Positions 1 through 6,916 of a stretch of 9,521 bases of DNA are shown here, piece after piece (the first letter of the stretch is position 1; the number at the start of each line of letters is the position of its first letter). The stretch is from the NCBI GenBank assembly GCA_902385515.1, contig CABMGC010000077.1:1-9521 (forward strand). Direction: 5' to 3'. The position numbers were made by a program, and so were the translations under genes. The stretch is from an uncultured archaeon (GTDB lineage: Archaea > Micrarchaeota > Micrarchaeia > Micrarchaeales > CABMGC01). Below the pieces are notes generated by a model. It saw nothing but the letters and a program-made list of their open reading frames with translations, did no database searches and was not told where the DNA came from.

Positions 1-1184
1 ACATAAAATCCAACAAGCCAGTGATAACGAACCTAACCGACCTGCCGAAGGGAGGTTTCCGCGGGCTCTCGATATACGGAGAGTTCGGCGACGTCAAGTA
101 CGAAAAGAGCGACCACGGGGTCAACGAGTACATACGAAGGACCGCACTTTCGAACCCCCACATAAGCATAAGGCTCGTCGAGCCGGACGGCAACGAGGTC
201 ATGTTCCCAAGATCCGTGGACACGATGCCGAAGAAGCCCAAGCAGATAAAGCCGCACCCCCTTGGAGTCTCCACGAGCGATCTTTTGGACTTCGCCAGGC
301 TCAGCGGCAGCAAGAAGATCTCGTCATTTTTGACAGAGGTCTTCTCAAGGGTGTCGAGCGAGAAGGTGAATGAGCTGGCGAAGATCGCGAAAACCGTAGA
401 CTTCGACAAGGAGCCAAAAGACCTGACCTGGGCGGAGGCCGAGGCGCTGGTCGGCGCCTTCAAGCAGGTCAAGTGGATAGCTCCGGAGCTCGATTCTATG
501 TCCACCATAGGCGAGGAGCAGATAGGAATTGCGATAAAGAACATTATCGACCCGACGTTCCAGAGCGTGGTTGAGAGAAAGCCCAGGGTCTTCAAGGGAG
601 GCATACCGTTCGTTGTCGAGGTCGGCATCGCGTACGGCGGCAAGGCGGGCAAGGCGACCGGCCAGACTGTGTCCGGCAACGTGCTCAGGTTTGCGAACAA
701 GGTGCCGCTGCTCTTCGACAACGGAAGCTGCGCGATAACGGAGGCCGCGAACAGCGTCGACTGGAAGAGGTACTCGATAAAGAGGTTCGACGAAGAGCCC
801 GTGAGCGTGCTCGTCAACGTGTCTTCGGTCTACATACCCTACTCGGGCGTCGGAAAGCAGGCTATCTCGCAGGAGGACGAGATAATCGAGGAGATAAAGC
901 TCGCGGTTATGGACGCAGGAAGGAAGCTGCAAAGATACCTCAGCGGAGAGCGCCACAGGAACCTGCAGGAGGGCGCGTACAAGATGATACTTAGGTATGT
1001 GAGCCAGCTGTCCGGCGACCTCCACGACATAACTGGCGAGAAGAAGGCAGACATAGAGGCGGACCTCAGGTCGCTAATTGACAAGAAGTACAAGGGCCTG
1101 TTCGGGAACGCCGCGCAGGACGACAAAGGGAAGGAGGAAAAGAAAGGGAAGGAAGAGCAAGAGGAGGAGACTGAAGAAGAATAG
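1..1184 (+). CDS. top6B: DNA topoisomerase VI subunit B, C-terminal part (5' end outside window)
   Basis: This is the ATPase subunit of the type IIB topoisomerase, which passes one DNA duplex through another as an A2B2 complex. The frame is open from base 3 without a stop, so the GTG at 21 is internal and the gene begins upstream. What remains is the end of the GHKL ATPase domain (EYIRRTALSNPH near 126-161), then a helix-two-turn-helix segment starting around KPHPLGVSTSDLL (about 250-390). The transducer domain follows, with GGIPFVVEVGIAYGG at about 597-641 and PYSGVGKQAIS at 837-869. The lysine at 855-857 in that last motif is the likely switch lysine that contacts the ATP gamma-phosphate in characterised Top6B. 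The C-terminus is a highly charged Lys/Glu tail of about 20 residues. The partner subunit A is not downstream; the next gene converges after 23 bases. Family assignment is strong by motif recall; no search was run. Confidence 0.95.
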   Translation, partial: IKSNKPVITNLTDLPKGGFRGLSIYGEFGDVKYEKSDHGVNEYIRRTALSNPHISIRLVEPDGNEVMFPRSVDTMPKKPKQIKPHPLGVSTSDLLDFARLSGSKKISSFLTEVFSRVSSEKVNELAKIAKTVDFDKEPKDLTWAEAEALVGAFKQVKWIAPELDSMSTIGEEQIGIAIKNIIDPTFQSVVERKPRVFKGGIPFVVEVGIAYGGKAGKATGQTVSGNVLRFANKVPLLFDNGSCAITEAANSVDWKRYSIKRFDEEPVSVLVNVSSVYIPYSGVGKQAISQEDEIIEEIKLAVMDAGRKLQRYLSGERHRNLQEGAYKMILRYVSQLSGDLHDITGEKKADIEADLRSLIDKKYKGLFGNAAQDDKGKEEKKGKEEQEEETEEE

Positions 1185-1217
1185 GCCCTGTTTTCTTCGG
1201 GTCAGTATCACAGGGCC
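1184..1217. terminator. Inverted repeat across a convergent gene junction, possible bidirectional terminator
   Basis: GGCCCTG at 1184-1190 and CAGGGCC at 1211-1217 are perfect inverted copies separated by 20 bases, and they span the gap between two converging stop codons (1184 and 1208). The loop contains a short T-rich stretch (GTTTTCTTC) on the plus strand. Position suggests a role in ending both transcripts. The seven-base stem is short and no long T-run follows it on either strand, so function is uncertain. Confidence 0.3.
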
Positions 1218-3577
1218 AGCTGGTCTATGTGCTCGCAGTCCAGCAGCATCACGTAATTGTATTCTATCCCCAGCTTGAGCACCTCGGCGTCCTCTCCGAA
1301 CGACGCGTACAGCCTGTCCAGGAACTCCTCCTTCTGAAGCTCGTCTATGAAGAAGACGAATATCCTCGAGTCCTTTGAAAGAGTCAGCGTCTTCATCTTG
1401 CCCTCGGTGGAGTATATGTAGACGCTGTTCTGCTTCCCCTCCTTTGTCATGAGCAGGTCCGCGGTGACGTCGGTATCCAGGTCAGTGAAAAGTATTGCGT
1501 GCGAGACGCAGTAGTCCCTGAGCTTTCTGAAAATTACGAGGTACTCCATATCGTGCTTCGAGGCGTTGACCCACGCCTGCGGAGCGTAGTAGTTCAGCTC
1601 GCCCGCCAGCACGCCCTTGTTCTTTAGCTGCGAAAGCACCACGTCGGCGTTCTGGGTCGTGACCGAGACGGGCATGTTGTTTATCCGTATGTTGTTGTTT
1701 ATTCCCTGCCTTATCTCCTCCACGGTCAGGGGCATGAACCTCCAGTGGTAGTAGTAGTTTATCTTGTCGAACACGCCAAGGAGCGCGGCCTCCTGCACGG
1801 GCACCTTCTCCTTCTTTGACGGCGGGAACTCGGGCACGTCGACATAGTACTCGTCAACCGCGGGCGGCTTGAGGATGAAGTTCAGCAGGACCACGACGAC
1901 TATCGCTATGGCGAACTCTATGTACAGTGGAGGAACGTTGAAAGGGGTCTGGAGGTTACCGACCCTGATCGCATAGTTCGTGTTGAATATCCTCACGTTG
2001 AAGACGCGCGTGCCGAATTGAATGGACGTGCCCTTTGGCAGGTCGTAGGTTATGGTGCCGTTAACCACAGAACTTGCGTTCTCGAACGCGCCGTCTATGT
2101 TTATCGTGTACGTGGCGTTGGAAACCGGCTGGCCGTTGCTGCTTACGCTGAAGACGAAGGAGCCGTTCTTGAAGTTCGTGCTGATCGGGTTTATGGTGGC
2201 GTTGGCTATGTGAAGGTAGGCCTCGGCATAGGTGTAGCCGTAGAATCCCTTGAGGGCGAGTATGTAGTATCCGCTCGGTATCGCGAATGTTGGAGTGACC
2301 GCACCGAACTGGCGCGAGGGCACTGTGTTTGTGCCTATCCTTATCGACTGCGCGGTGGAGCTCAGGTTCCTGTCGTAGACCTCGATGTGCAGCTGGACGC
2401 TCGGGCTCGTCATGTTGTTCGCCTCGTACGATATCAGCGCCTGCTGCCCCTCGCCTACTATGAGCGGCGTGTTTATTATCCCGTTCCACGCGTACTTGTT
2501 GCCAAAAGAGCGCTCCGCGACGGCGCTGTGGCCGGGGTTGCTCGCAAGTATCGTCACGAGCGAATAGCTGGTGTTAACCGCGGCTGCCTCCTGGCTGAAC
2601 AGCTTGCTAAGCCGGGTCACGTTTGCGAAAACCCCGAGGCTTCCGCTTGCAGTGGAATTCACGTTCACGTAGCCGACCCCTGTTGCTATCCGCGGTATCC
2701 ACATCCTGGAATTTATCACCTTCGCGATGTCGCTTGCCATCGCATCGACGTTGTTCCAGCCGGAGGTAGGGTAGTGGTTGGGGAAGTTCGGAAACGCCAC
2801 GACGGAACCGTTGGCCGTGTTCAGGTAAGTGACGTTGCCGTACCTCGATCCCGAGCTGAAGATGAAAGTCGGGTACTTGAAGCTGAGGTCGGTGCTCTGC
2901 TGCGGGAGCCTTGACTGGCCGGGAAACGGCGCGTAGGTCATGTTGTAAAGCAGAAGCTGCGTGTTGGTCGCGTTTGAGTTGACGCTCACGTAGCCGTCCT
3001 GCCTAATCGACCTAGAGAAGTTCGTCCCGGCGTAGATTATCGTGTCGCCCTTGTTTATCAGCTTGAAAATGTTCGTCCCCGTGCCGTTAAGGAGCGGAAG
3101 GGGCAGTATGCCCGAAGGGACCACAATTATCGAGTCCCCCGGCACGGATGCCAGCTGAGAAAGGGGTATGTAATTGAAGCTGCTGGAGTTCTTTATCAGG
3201 TCGTACCCCTGCAGGTAGTTACGCAGCGAGTTCCTGAGCTGGTTTTCGTCGTAGCAGGTCGACGGGCTGCAGTAGCCGCTGACGTTCAGCAAATAGACCT
3301 TACGTATCGGGCTCTTCGTGTATGCGCTCAGCGTTATTGTGAGATTTGTGGCGTTGACCAGCGAGTATGAGGTCAGCGCGTAGACCGCGAGGTCGCGGGT
3401 GTTGTTGTACGACATCACCACGTTCCGCTGCACGAACGCGTCTATCTGCACCTGGCCGAGCGCAGTCTGGTTGGAAGGGAGTGTCATCGAGCTGAGCGAT
3501 ATCCTTATGTATATCACCAGGGCGGCGAATAGGACTGCGAATATCGCGACCCCGATCAAAATATTTCTCGTTTTCAT
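1208..3577 (-). CDS. Large sequon-rich two-pass envelope protein with cytoplasmic domain, unknown family
   Basis: A 789-aa protein I cannot assign to a family. The start is ATG (3575-3577), 16 bases after the preceding 49-aa gene. Residues 6-26 form a hydrophobic signal anchor after a basic N-terminus. Residues 27-550 are predicted to be outside the cell, rich in Asn, Ser, Thr, Tyr and Val, with about 21 N-x-S/T sequons between residues 58 and 508 and two close cysteines (102, 108) that could form a disulfide. Residues 552-569 form a second membrane helix, followed by Lys. The C-terminal 220 residues are charged, carry only one sequon and should lie in the cytoplasm. Residues 617-662 (LTVEEIRQG to KNKGVLAGEL) resemble a winged-helix pattern, and the end (IFVFFIDELQKEEFLDRLY) looks like an alpha/beta fold. 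It is the last gene of the minus-strand unit. Possible roles are surface sensor, adhesin or S-layer-associated protein; these are inference. Confidence 0.85.
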   Translation of the reverse strand: MKTRNILIGVAIFAVLFAALVIYIRISLSSMTLPSNQTALGQVQIDAFVQRNVVMSYNNTRDLAVYALTSYSLVNATNLTITLSAYTKSPIRKVYLLNVSGYCSPSTCYDENQLRNSLRNYLQGYDLIKNSSSFNYIPLSQLASVPGDSIIVVPSGILPLPLLNGTGTNIFKLINKGDTIIYAGTNFSRSIRQDGYVSVNSNATNTQLLLYNMTYAPFPGQSRLPQQSTDLSFKYPTFIFSSGSRYGNVTYLNTANGSVVAFPNFPNHYPTSGWNNVDAMASDIAKVINSRMWIPRIATGVGYVNVNSTASGSLGVFANVTRLSKLFSQEAAAVNTSYSLVTILASNPGHSAVAERSFGNKYAWNGIINTPLIVGEGQQALISYEANNMTSPSVQLHIEVYDRNLSSTAQSIRIGTNTVPSRQFGAVTPTFAIPSGYYILALKGFYGYTYAEAYLHIANATINPISTNFKNGSFVFSVSSNGQPVSNATYTINIDGAFENASSVVNGTITYDLPKGTSIQFGTRVFNVRIFNTNYAIRVGNLQTPFNVPPLYIEFAIAIVVVVLLNFILKPPAVDEYYVDVPEFPPSKKEKVPVQEAALLGVFDKINYYYHWRFMPLTVEEIRQGINNNIRINNMPVSVTTQNADVVLSQLKNKGVLAGELNYYAPQAWVNASKHDMEYLVIFRKLRDYCVSHAILFTDLDTDVTADLLMTKEGKQNSVYIYSTEGKMKTLTLSKDSRIFVFFIDELQKEEFLDRLYASFGEDAEVLKLGIEYNYVMLLDCEHIDQLAL

Positions 3578-3593
3578 TCAAAATCCACTTCTC

Positions 3594-3743
3594 TCATCCG
3601 GACTTGGGCTTCTTTGTGAACATCTTCTGGACCAGTGACGCGAAAGCCCGGGAAAGTGGGTCTGTGCTCTCGTTCACCTTCTTGAGCACCCCGTAGACCT
3701 TGATGTAGTGGTATCTCTTGTTCACGGTAACGTAGTACTTCAC
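3594..3743 (-). CDS. Small basic protein, 49 aa, unknown function
   Basis: This is a short reading frame with a GTG start (3741-3743) and a TGA stop (3594-3596). It begins VKYYVTVNKRYHYIKVYGVL and ends in FTKKPKSG. It has about 11 Lys/Arg against 2 acidic residues and five tyrosines in the first 17 positions; there is no membrane segment. An AAAGGG element sits about 8 bases before the GTG and overlaps the stop of the 248-aa gene, which suggests translational coupling. The frame exactly fills the gap between the 248-aa and 789-aa genes (12 and 16 bases to each side). The amphipathic beta-like N-terminal half and basic tail could bind nucleic acid or the inner membrane face, but no family is recognised. 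Its reality rests on position, the ribosome-binding site and protein-like composition. Confidence 0.6.
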   Translation of the reverse strand: MKYYVTVNKRYHYIKVYGVLKKVNESTDPLSRAFASLVQKMFTKKPKSG

Positions 3744-3755
3744 TTCACCAACCCT

Positions 3756-4502
3756 TTAGCCCTTGAGCTCGATGTAGCCCATGGACACCATCTTGTCAAG
3801 TATCTGCTCGATCCTGGGAGCCGGCACCTTGTAGTTCTTGGAGAACTCGCCGACGTCTATCGCGCTGTTGTGCACCTCTATCCAGTCCTCGACCATCGCC
3901 ATGAGCGCGTCGTCCGAGTAGGTCTGCAGCGACTTCAGCTGCTCGCTGAGCATCTTGTTCTCCTCGTTTAGCTGGCCGGTCTGTATGGTCAGGTTCCGGT
4001 TAGATAGGCCCAGCTCGTTGGCCAGCTTCTTGAGCTCGGTGTACTCGGTGGCCAGCGCGTCGTACTTGTTGAAGAGAGTGCTGTAGCCCTGCGATATCCC
4101 GTTGACGAGGTTGTCGAGGACCGAGTCTATGTACTGGAAGAACTTGCCCTCGTCCACCCTGAACTCCCCCTCGACGACAGACAGTATGGATGCTAGGTTC
4201 TTTATCACGGTGGCCCGCCTCAGCCTGCCGCTGCTTCCAGGTATCACCGAATATGTCAGCGACAGCGAATCCGCGTTGACGGTTATTATGTAGAAGAGAA
4301 AGGGCTTCTTGCGGATGTTCCTGCTCTCCACGCGGACTATGTCGAGCTTGTCAGGGCTCTCGATAAATGAGTAGAACTGCATCGGGGACACTTTGGTCCT
4401 GATGTTTGCGAGCGAGCCGGTCAGCTTTCCCTGGAACTCGACCTGCTCGACGACTGGCTCTACCTCGGCCTGCTGCGCCTGCTGCGATTCCTCATCCGCC
4501 AC
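3756..4502 (-). CDS. Coiled-coil protein with C-terminal winged-helix-like domain, unknown function
   Basis: A predicted cytosolic protein of 248 aa. The start is GTG (4500-4502), supported by a strong AAGGAGGG about 9 bases upstream that overlaps the TAA of the previous gene. Residues 1-22 are an acidic, Gln-rich, probably disordered tail. Residues 23-125 look like a mixed alpha/beta domain (FLFYIITVNADSLSLTYSV, then helices). Residues 140-193 have heptad-like leucine spacing (YTELKKLANELG, QLNEENKMLSEQLKSLQ) and should form a coiled coil. Residues 196-248 (DDALMAMVEDWIEVHNS, VPAPRIEQILDKMVSMGYIEL) fit a winged-helix pattern with a recognition-helix-like segment and a final strand. No signal peptide or membrane segment is seen. 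It lies in the same unit as a membrane protein with a large cytoplasmic domain, so an adaptor or regulator role is possible. DNA binding is not shown. Confidence 0.8.
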   Translation of the reverse strand: MADEESQQAQQAEVEPVVEQVEFQGKLTGSLANIRTKVSPMQFYSFIESPDKLDIVRVESRNIRKKPFLFYIITVNADSLSLTYSVIPGSSGRLRRATVIKNLASILSVVEGEFRVDEGKFFQYIDSVLDNLVNGISQGYSTLFNKYDALATEYTELKKLANELGLSNRNLTIQTGQLNEENKMLSEQLKSLQTYSDDALMAMVEDWIEVHNSAIDVGEFSKNYKVPAPRIEQILDKMVSMGYIELKG

Positions 4503-4517
4503 TTGCTCACGCCCTCC

Positions 4518-4919
4518 TTAACCATTTAACGTATTTATTGATTTCGTTGACTCCGCGAGGTCTATCTTTGGCATGTAGCTCAAAAGAGACAGGATGTACA
4601 GGAGTGCGAAAGCGCCCAGCGACACGAGCACGGTCGTAACTGAGAAGCCTCCGGAGCCTATCGACGAGGCGACCCCGACCACGATGAACAGTGTGCCCAG
4701 CACCAGATACACCTTCTGCCTGGACTCGTACGTCGCCCGCCTCTTCTTGTAGTCGCCATAGCAGTCCTTGCAGACCACGAGCGCGTTGCCCTGCTCGTTC
4801 CTGGTCACGTTCTTCTTGAACCAGCGCAGCGCGCCGAGCACGTAGTCCTCCCGCACAGGTATTCCCTTCCTCTCGTTTCCGCACACGATGCAGTAGGTTT
4901 TCACTGTTTTCTTCGCCAT
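4518..4919 (-). CDS. Four-cysteine (zinc-ribbon-like) protein with two membrane segments
   Basis: A 133-aa protein with an ATG start (4917-4919) only 4 bases after the stop of the 98-aa gene. The N-terminal 60 residues carry two CxxC pairs (Cys10/Cys13 in CIVCGN and Cys50/Cys53 in CKDC), the usual arrangement for one structural zinc site. The intervening stretch is basic (LRWFKKNVTR). Residues 69-87 and 94-115 are two strongly hydrophobic helices, followed by a polar 18-residue tail. With the zinc site and both termini on the same side, a cytoplasmic ribbon anchored by a helical hairpin is the natural topology. The family is not recognised. A membrane-anchored scaffold, or a partner of the large envelope protein in the same unit, is possible. 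Confidence 0.8.
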   Translation of the reverse strand: MAKKTVKTYCIVCGNERKGIPVREDYVLGALRWFKKNVTRNEQGNALVVCKDCYGDYKKRRATYESRQKVYLVLGTLFIVVGVASSIGSGGFSVTTVLVSLGAFALLYILSLLSYMPKIDLAESTKSINTLNG

Positions 4920-4923
4920 GTTA

Positions 4924-5220
4924 TCATTCCAGGTACAGCTCGACGACCCTGCCGTAGGCGCTCTTTATCCTCTCCTCGTCTAGCATGTTGAATATGCTTG
5001 ATATCGTTATGTCATCGATGCCCAGCCTTCTTAGCACGTTGGTCACGTCCTCGGTCTTCATCCCGAGCCTCTGAAGCATGCCCGCGAACGCGACCGCGTT
5101 TATGTGACGGTGCATCTTGTTCAGGTTGGCGAGCAGCTCGTCCGAGCTCTTCTCGCTGAGCTTCATGGCGGTAAGCATCCTCTTCAGCGCTATCCTGCTA
5201 ACGGTGAATGTTGCTCCCAA
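4924..5220 (-). CDS. Small all-helical protein, 98 aa, unknown; possible histone-fold or L12-like helical domain
   Basis: First gene of the minus-strand unit. An in-frame TAA lies immediately upstream, so the start can be no earlier than the TTG at 5218-5220. AGGTG sits about 5 bases before it, which supports TTG; the next in-frame ATG would remove 14 residues. The protein looks entirely helical. Residues 5-20 form a basic amphipathic helix, 25-52 a long helix (SSDELLANLNKMHRHINAVA), and 55-67 a shorter one beginning KTEDVTNVLRRLG. Two more helices lead to the end. The short-long-short helix order with a KTED-type start of the third helix recalls archaeal histones. The segment INAVAFAGMLQRLG/TEDVTNVLRRLGID also recalls the N-terminal dimerisation domain of ribosomal L12/P1. 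Neither is strong enough to name. It may be a small DNA- or protein-binding dimer. Confidence 0.75.
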   Translation of the reverse strand: MGATFTVSRIALKRMLTAMKLSEKSSDELLANLNKMHRHINAVAFAGMLQRLGMKTEDVTNVLRRLGIDDITISSIFNMLDEERIKSAYGRVVELYLE

Positions 5221-5269
5221 TTAAACACCTGCCGCGCGAGCGCGCCTGATAACAATATTAAGGCAGTCC

Positions 5270-5277
5270 TTATATAA
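5270..5277. promoter_or_regulatory. Palindromic TATA box, probable shared divergent promoter
   Basis: TTATATAA is its own reverse complement, so it reads as a TATA box on both strands. On the minus strand a start about 25 bases away (near 5247) would leave a leader of roughly 27 bases before the TTG at 5220. On the plus strand a start near 5300 would leave about 43 bases before the ATG at 5343. The rest of the 122-base gap holds a GC-rich stretch, including a short GCGCG/CGCGC hairpin at 5234-5245, and no RNA gene that I can recognise. One TATA box serving both directions is an inference; separate BRE elements were not resolved. Confidence 0.55.
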
Positions 5278-5342
5278 TGTAATCATTTTGCGGCGTCGCG
5301 CGGATTAGCCTGCGTGCGCCATGACCAGCGGGTGCTTGCGCG

Positions 5343-6878
5343 ATGGCGGGGACGGACAACAAATCAATGGGAATGTTCGGCCTGATTGCGCTGTCCCTCA
5401 TAGTCGCGCTCGGCGCCTTCCTTACATACTATCCTCACATCAACTATCCGTTTCCCCTGTACGCGGATGAATGGTACCACATCTACGTCGGCGAGTACGT
5501 AGCCAATAACGGCGGCTTCCCGCCGCTCAACGTGTACCACTACGGGCCAGGCTACTCCAGCGCGGCGCAAAACGACACCCGCTATCTCAGTGATTGGGAG
5601 AAGGGCTATCATCTGTCCATAGCGGCAGTAGTCTACCTGTTTCATCCGAAGATAACTTCCTGGGCGTTCGTGCCTGCTGCAATCGACGCGCTGGCCATAG
5701 TGTCGGTGTTCTACTTAGCGCTGAAGCTCACGGGCAGGAACGGGGCGCTCGTAGCGGCGCTTCTCGTCGCGCTGATGCCAACCGACTCGTTCACGAGCGG
5801 AGGCCCCATGTACCTGACGCCTTCCAACCTCGGCCTCGTACTCATACCTCTGGGCCTGCTGTTTGCGTTCGGGCTAATCAAGACGCGGCCGGCGTACAGG
5901 TTCCTGGCGCTGTTCGGGGTCGCGGCTGCCCTGCTGTACGTTCACCCGCTCATGGCCGCCGTGCTGGCCGTCACTGTCATGTGCTACTGCGCAATGATAA
6001 TCTCGGCAAACCGCGCCGGAAGCAGGAGCGAGGCCAGGATGCTGATCCTGGCGCTCCTTGCAGCGGCAGTCGTAGCGGTTCCAAACTTCGTCTCGGCGGC
6101 GCCTTCTTTCATTTCGCAAGGCGCGGGGCCCGTCGCAGTCGGAGTTACCGTCTCAGAGTTCTTCGTCACGCTCGGACAGACGGTCCGCTGGTACGAGGCG
6201 GTGCCGCTGGCGCTTTTCGCCGCTGGCGCCTATTTTGCCATAATGAAACGCGACGAGAAGGAAGCGTGCCTTGCCATTGTGGCGGCGGCGCTAATAGTGG
6301 TCGCAGTCGCGGCGATGCTGGCGCCAAGAAGTCCGGACGGATTTGACGGGGCCCTCGCTTCGGAGTTGAAGGTCGTCGTCCCAGCATACCTGTTCGTGTG
6401 CGTCATCGCCGGAGCGGCGTTCTCAAGGCTTGCAAAGGCCGCCGCAGGCAGTGGCAGGGAGCGAAAGGCCATCGCCATGTCGCTGCTCCTGCTCGCCCTG
6501 GTTGTCACGGCTGGCCTTGCGATAAGCAACGACATCACGATGCGGCAGTTCCACGCGATCAGCTACGTTGATTACCAGAACTTCGTCTGGATAAAAAGCA
6601 ACCTCAACACGAGCGCGCTGGCCATCATGGATCCGTGGAAGGCACTCGCGTACGGCCCTATAACCATGATGAGGGTGTTCGCCGTGTCCCCTTTTGAGCT
6701 TCCCCAGGTTGTACGCACCAACACGTTCTTCTTGGACAACTGCTCCAACACTAGACTGCTCATCAAAAAAAACATAAGCATAGTTTACTCTAATTCAACG
6801 TGCGCCAACGCGAACCTCGCTTGGGTGCACAACAACACGTACGTGCTGAGAAGCGGCCCGAACGCCAGCGTGGGATAA
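5343..6878 (+). CDS. Multi-pass GT-C-type glycosyltransferase-like membrane protein
   Basis: A 511-aa integral membrane protein with roughly ten hydrophobic segments (the first at residues 11-30, the last at about 376-394) and a soluble C-terminal domain of about 115 residues. The first outside loop contains YADEWYH with Asp42-Glu43. An acidic pair just after the first helix is the hallmark catalytic or metal site of GT-C enzymes, which use lipid-linked sugar donors (oligosaccharyltransferase and mannosyltransferase types). The C-terminal domain has the YQNFVWIKSNLN...AIMDPWKALAYGP pattern common after the last helix in archaeal GT-C proteins. I see no WWDYG motif, so it is not a clear AglB/STT3. 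It has about six sequons, all in predicted outside parts. The start is ATG at 5343 with GGGTG about 8 bases upstream; other upstream start codons are out of frame. Donor and acceptor are unknown. The divergent neighbour unit encodes a sequon-rich surface protein. Confidence 0.75.
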   Translation: MAGTDNKSMGMFGLIALSLIVALGAFLTYYPHINYPFPLYADEWYHIYVGEYVANNGGFPPLNVYHYGPGYSSAAQNDTRYLSDWEKGYHLSIAAVVYLFHPKITSWAFVPAAIDALAIVSVFYLALKLTGRNGALVAALLVALMPTDSFTSGGPMYLTPSNLGLVLIPLGLLFAFGLIKTRPAYRFLALFGVAAALLYVHPLMAAVLAVTVMCYCAMIISANRAGSRSEARMLILALLAAAVVAVPNFVSAAPSFISQGAGPVAVGVTVSEFFVTLGQTVRWYEAVPLALFAAGAYFAIMKRDEKEACLAIVAAALIVVAVAAMLAPRSPDGFDGALASELKVVVPAYLFVCVIAGAAFSRLAKAAAGSGRERKAIAMSLLLLALVVTAGLAISNDITMRQFHAISYVDYQNFVWIKSNLNTSALAIMDPWKALAYGPITMMRVFAVSPFELPQVVRTNTFFLDNCSNTRLLIKKNISIVYSNSTCANANLAWVHNNTYVLRSGPNASVG

Positions 6879-6880
6879 AA

Positions 6881-6889
6881 ATTAATATA
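6881..6889 (+). promoter_or_regulatory. TATA box for the RCK gene cluster
   Basis: ATTAATATA lies just after the stop of the GT-C gene (6878), centred about 32 bases before the ATG at 6917. A transcription start about 25 bases downstream would fall near 6910, leaving only some 7 leader bases, and no Shine-Dalgarno element is visible there. This supports a nearly leaderless transcript and an independent promoter for the three RCK genes. Confidence 0.55.
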
Positions 6890-6916
6890 GTATGGCTGGC
6901 CATAAACCATGATGCC

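Noticed and set aside
345..1025. 226-codon open frame on the minus strand inside topo VI-B
   Set aside because: It lies fully antisense to a strongly recognised gene, its translation has no domain-like pattern, and long antisense frames are expected in GC-rich coding DNA.
1130..1180. Purine-rich repeat-like run at the end of topo VI-B
   Set aside because: It is in-frame coding for a Lys/Glu-rich tail and not a separate tandem repeat element.
2018..2914. 298-codon open frame on the plus strand opposite the 789-aa gene
   Set aside because: The product is Arg/Val/Tyr-rich with no recognisable fold. The opposite strand has a coherent signal anchor, sequons and second helix, so this is a shadow.
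5234..5245. GCGCG-AG-CGCGC hairpin in the divergent intergenic region
   Set aside because: The loop is only two bases and the surroundings are GC-rich, so a riboswitch or operator claim is not supported; it is only mentioned with the promoter.
5221..5342. Possible tRNA or small RNA in the largest gap
   Set aside because: I found no cloverleaf arms, TTC-type T-loop or box C/D elements; only promoter-like sequence and a GC-rich leader are seen.
5594..6346. 250-codon plus-strand frame within the GT-C gene
   Set aside because: It is a +1-type shadow rich in Arg, Gly and Ser, and the overlapping frame encodes clear membrane helices.
6800..6916. Upstream extension of the stand-alone RCK frame
   Set aside because: It would overlap the GT-C gene by about 79 bases and include the TATA box. 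RCK domains begin just after the ATG at 6917, so the longer form was not used.
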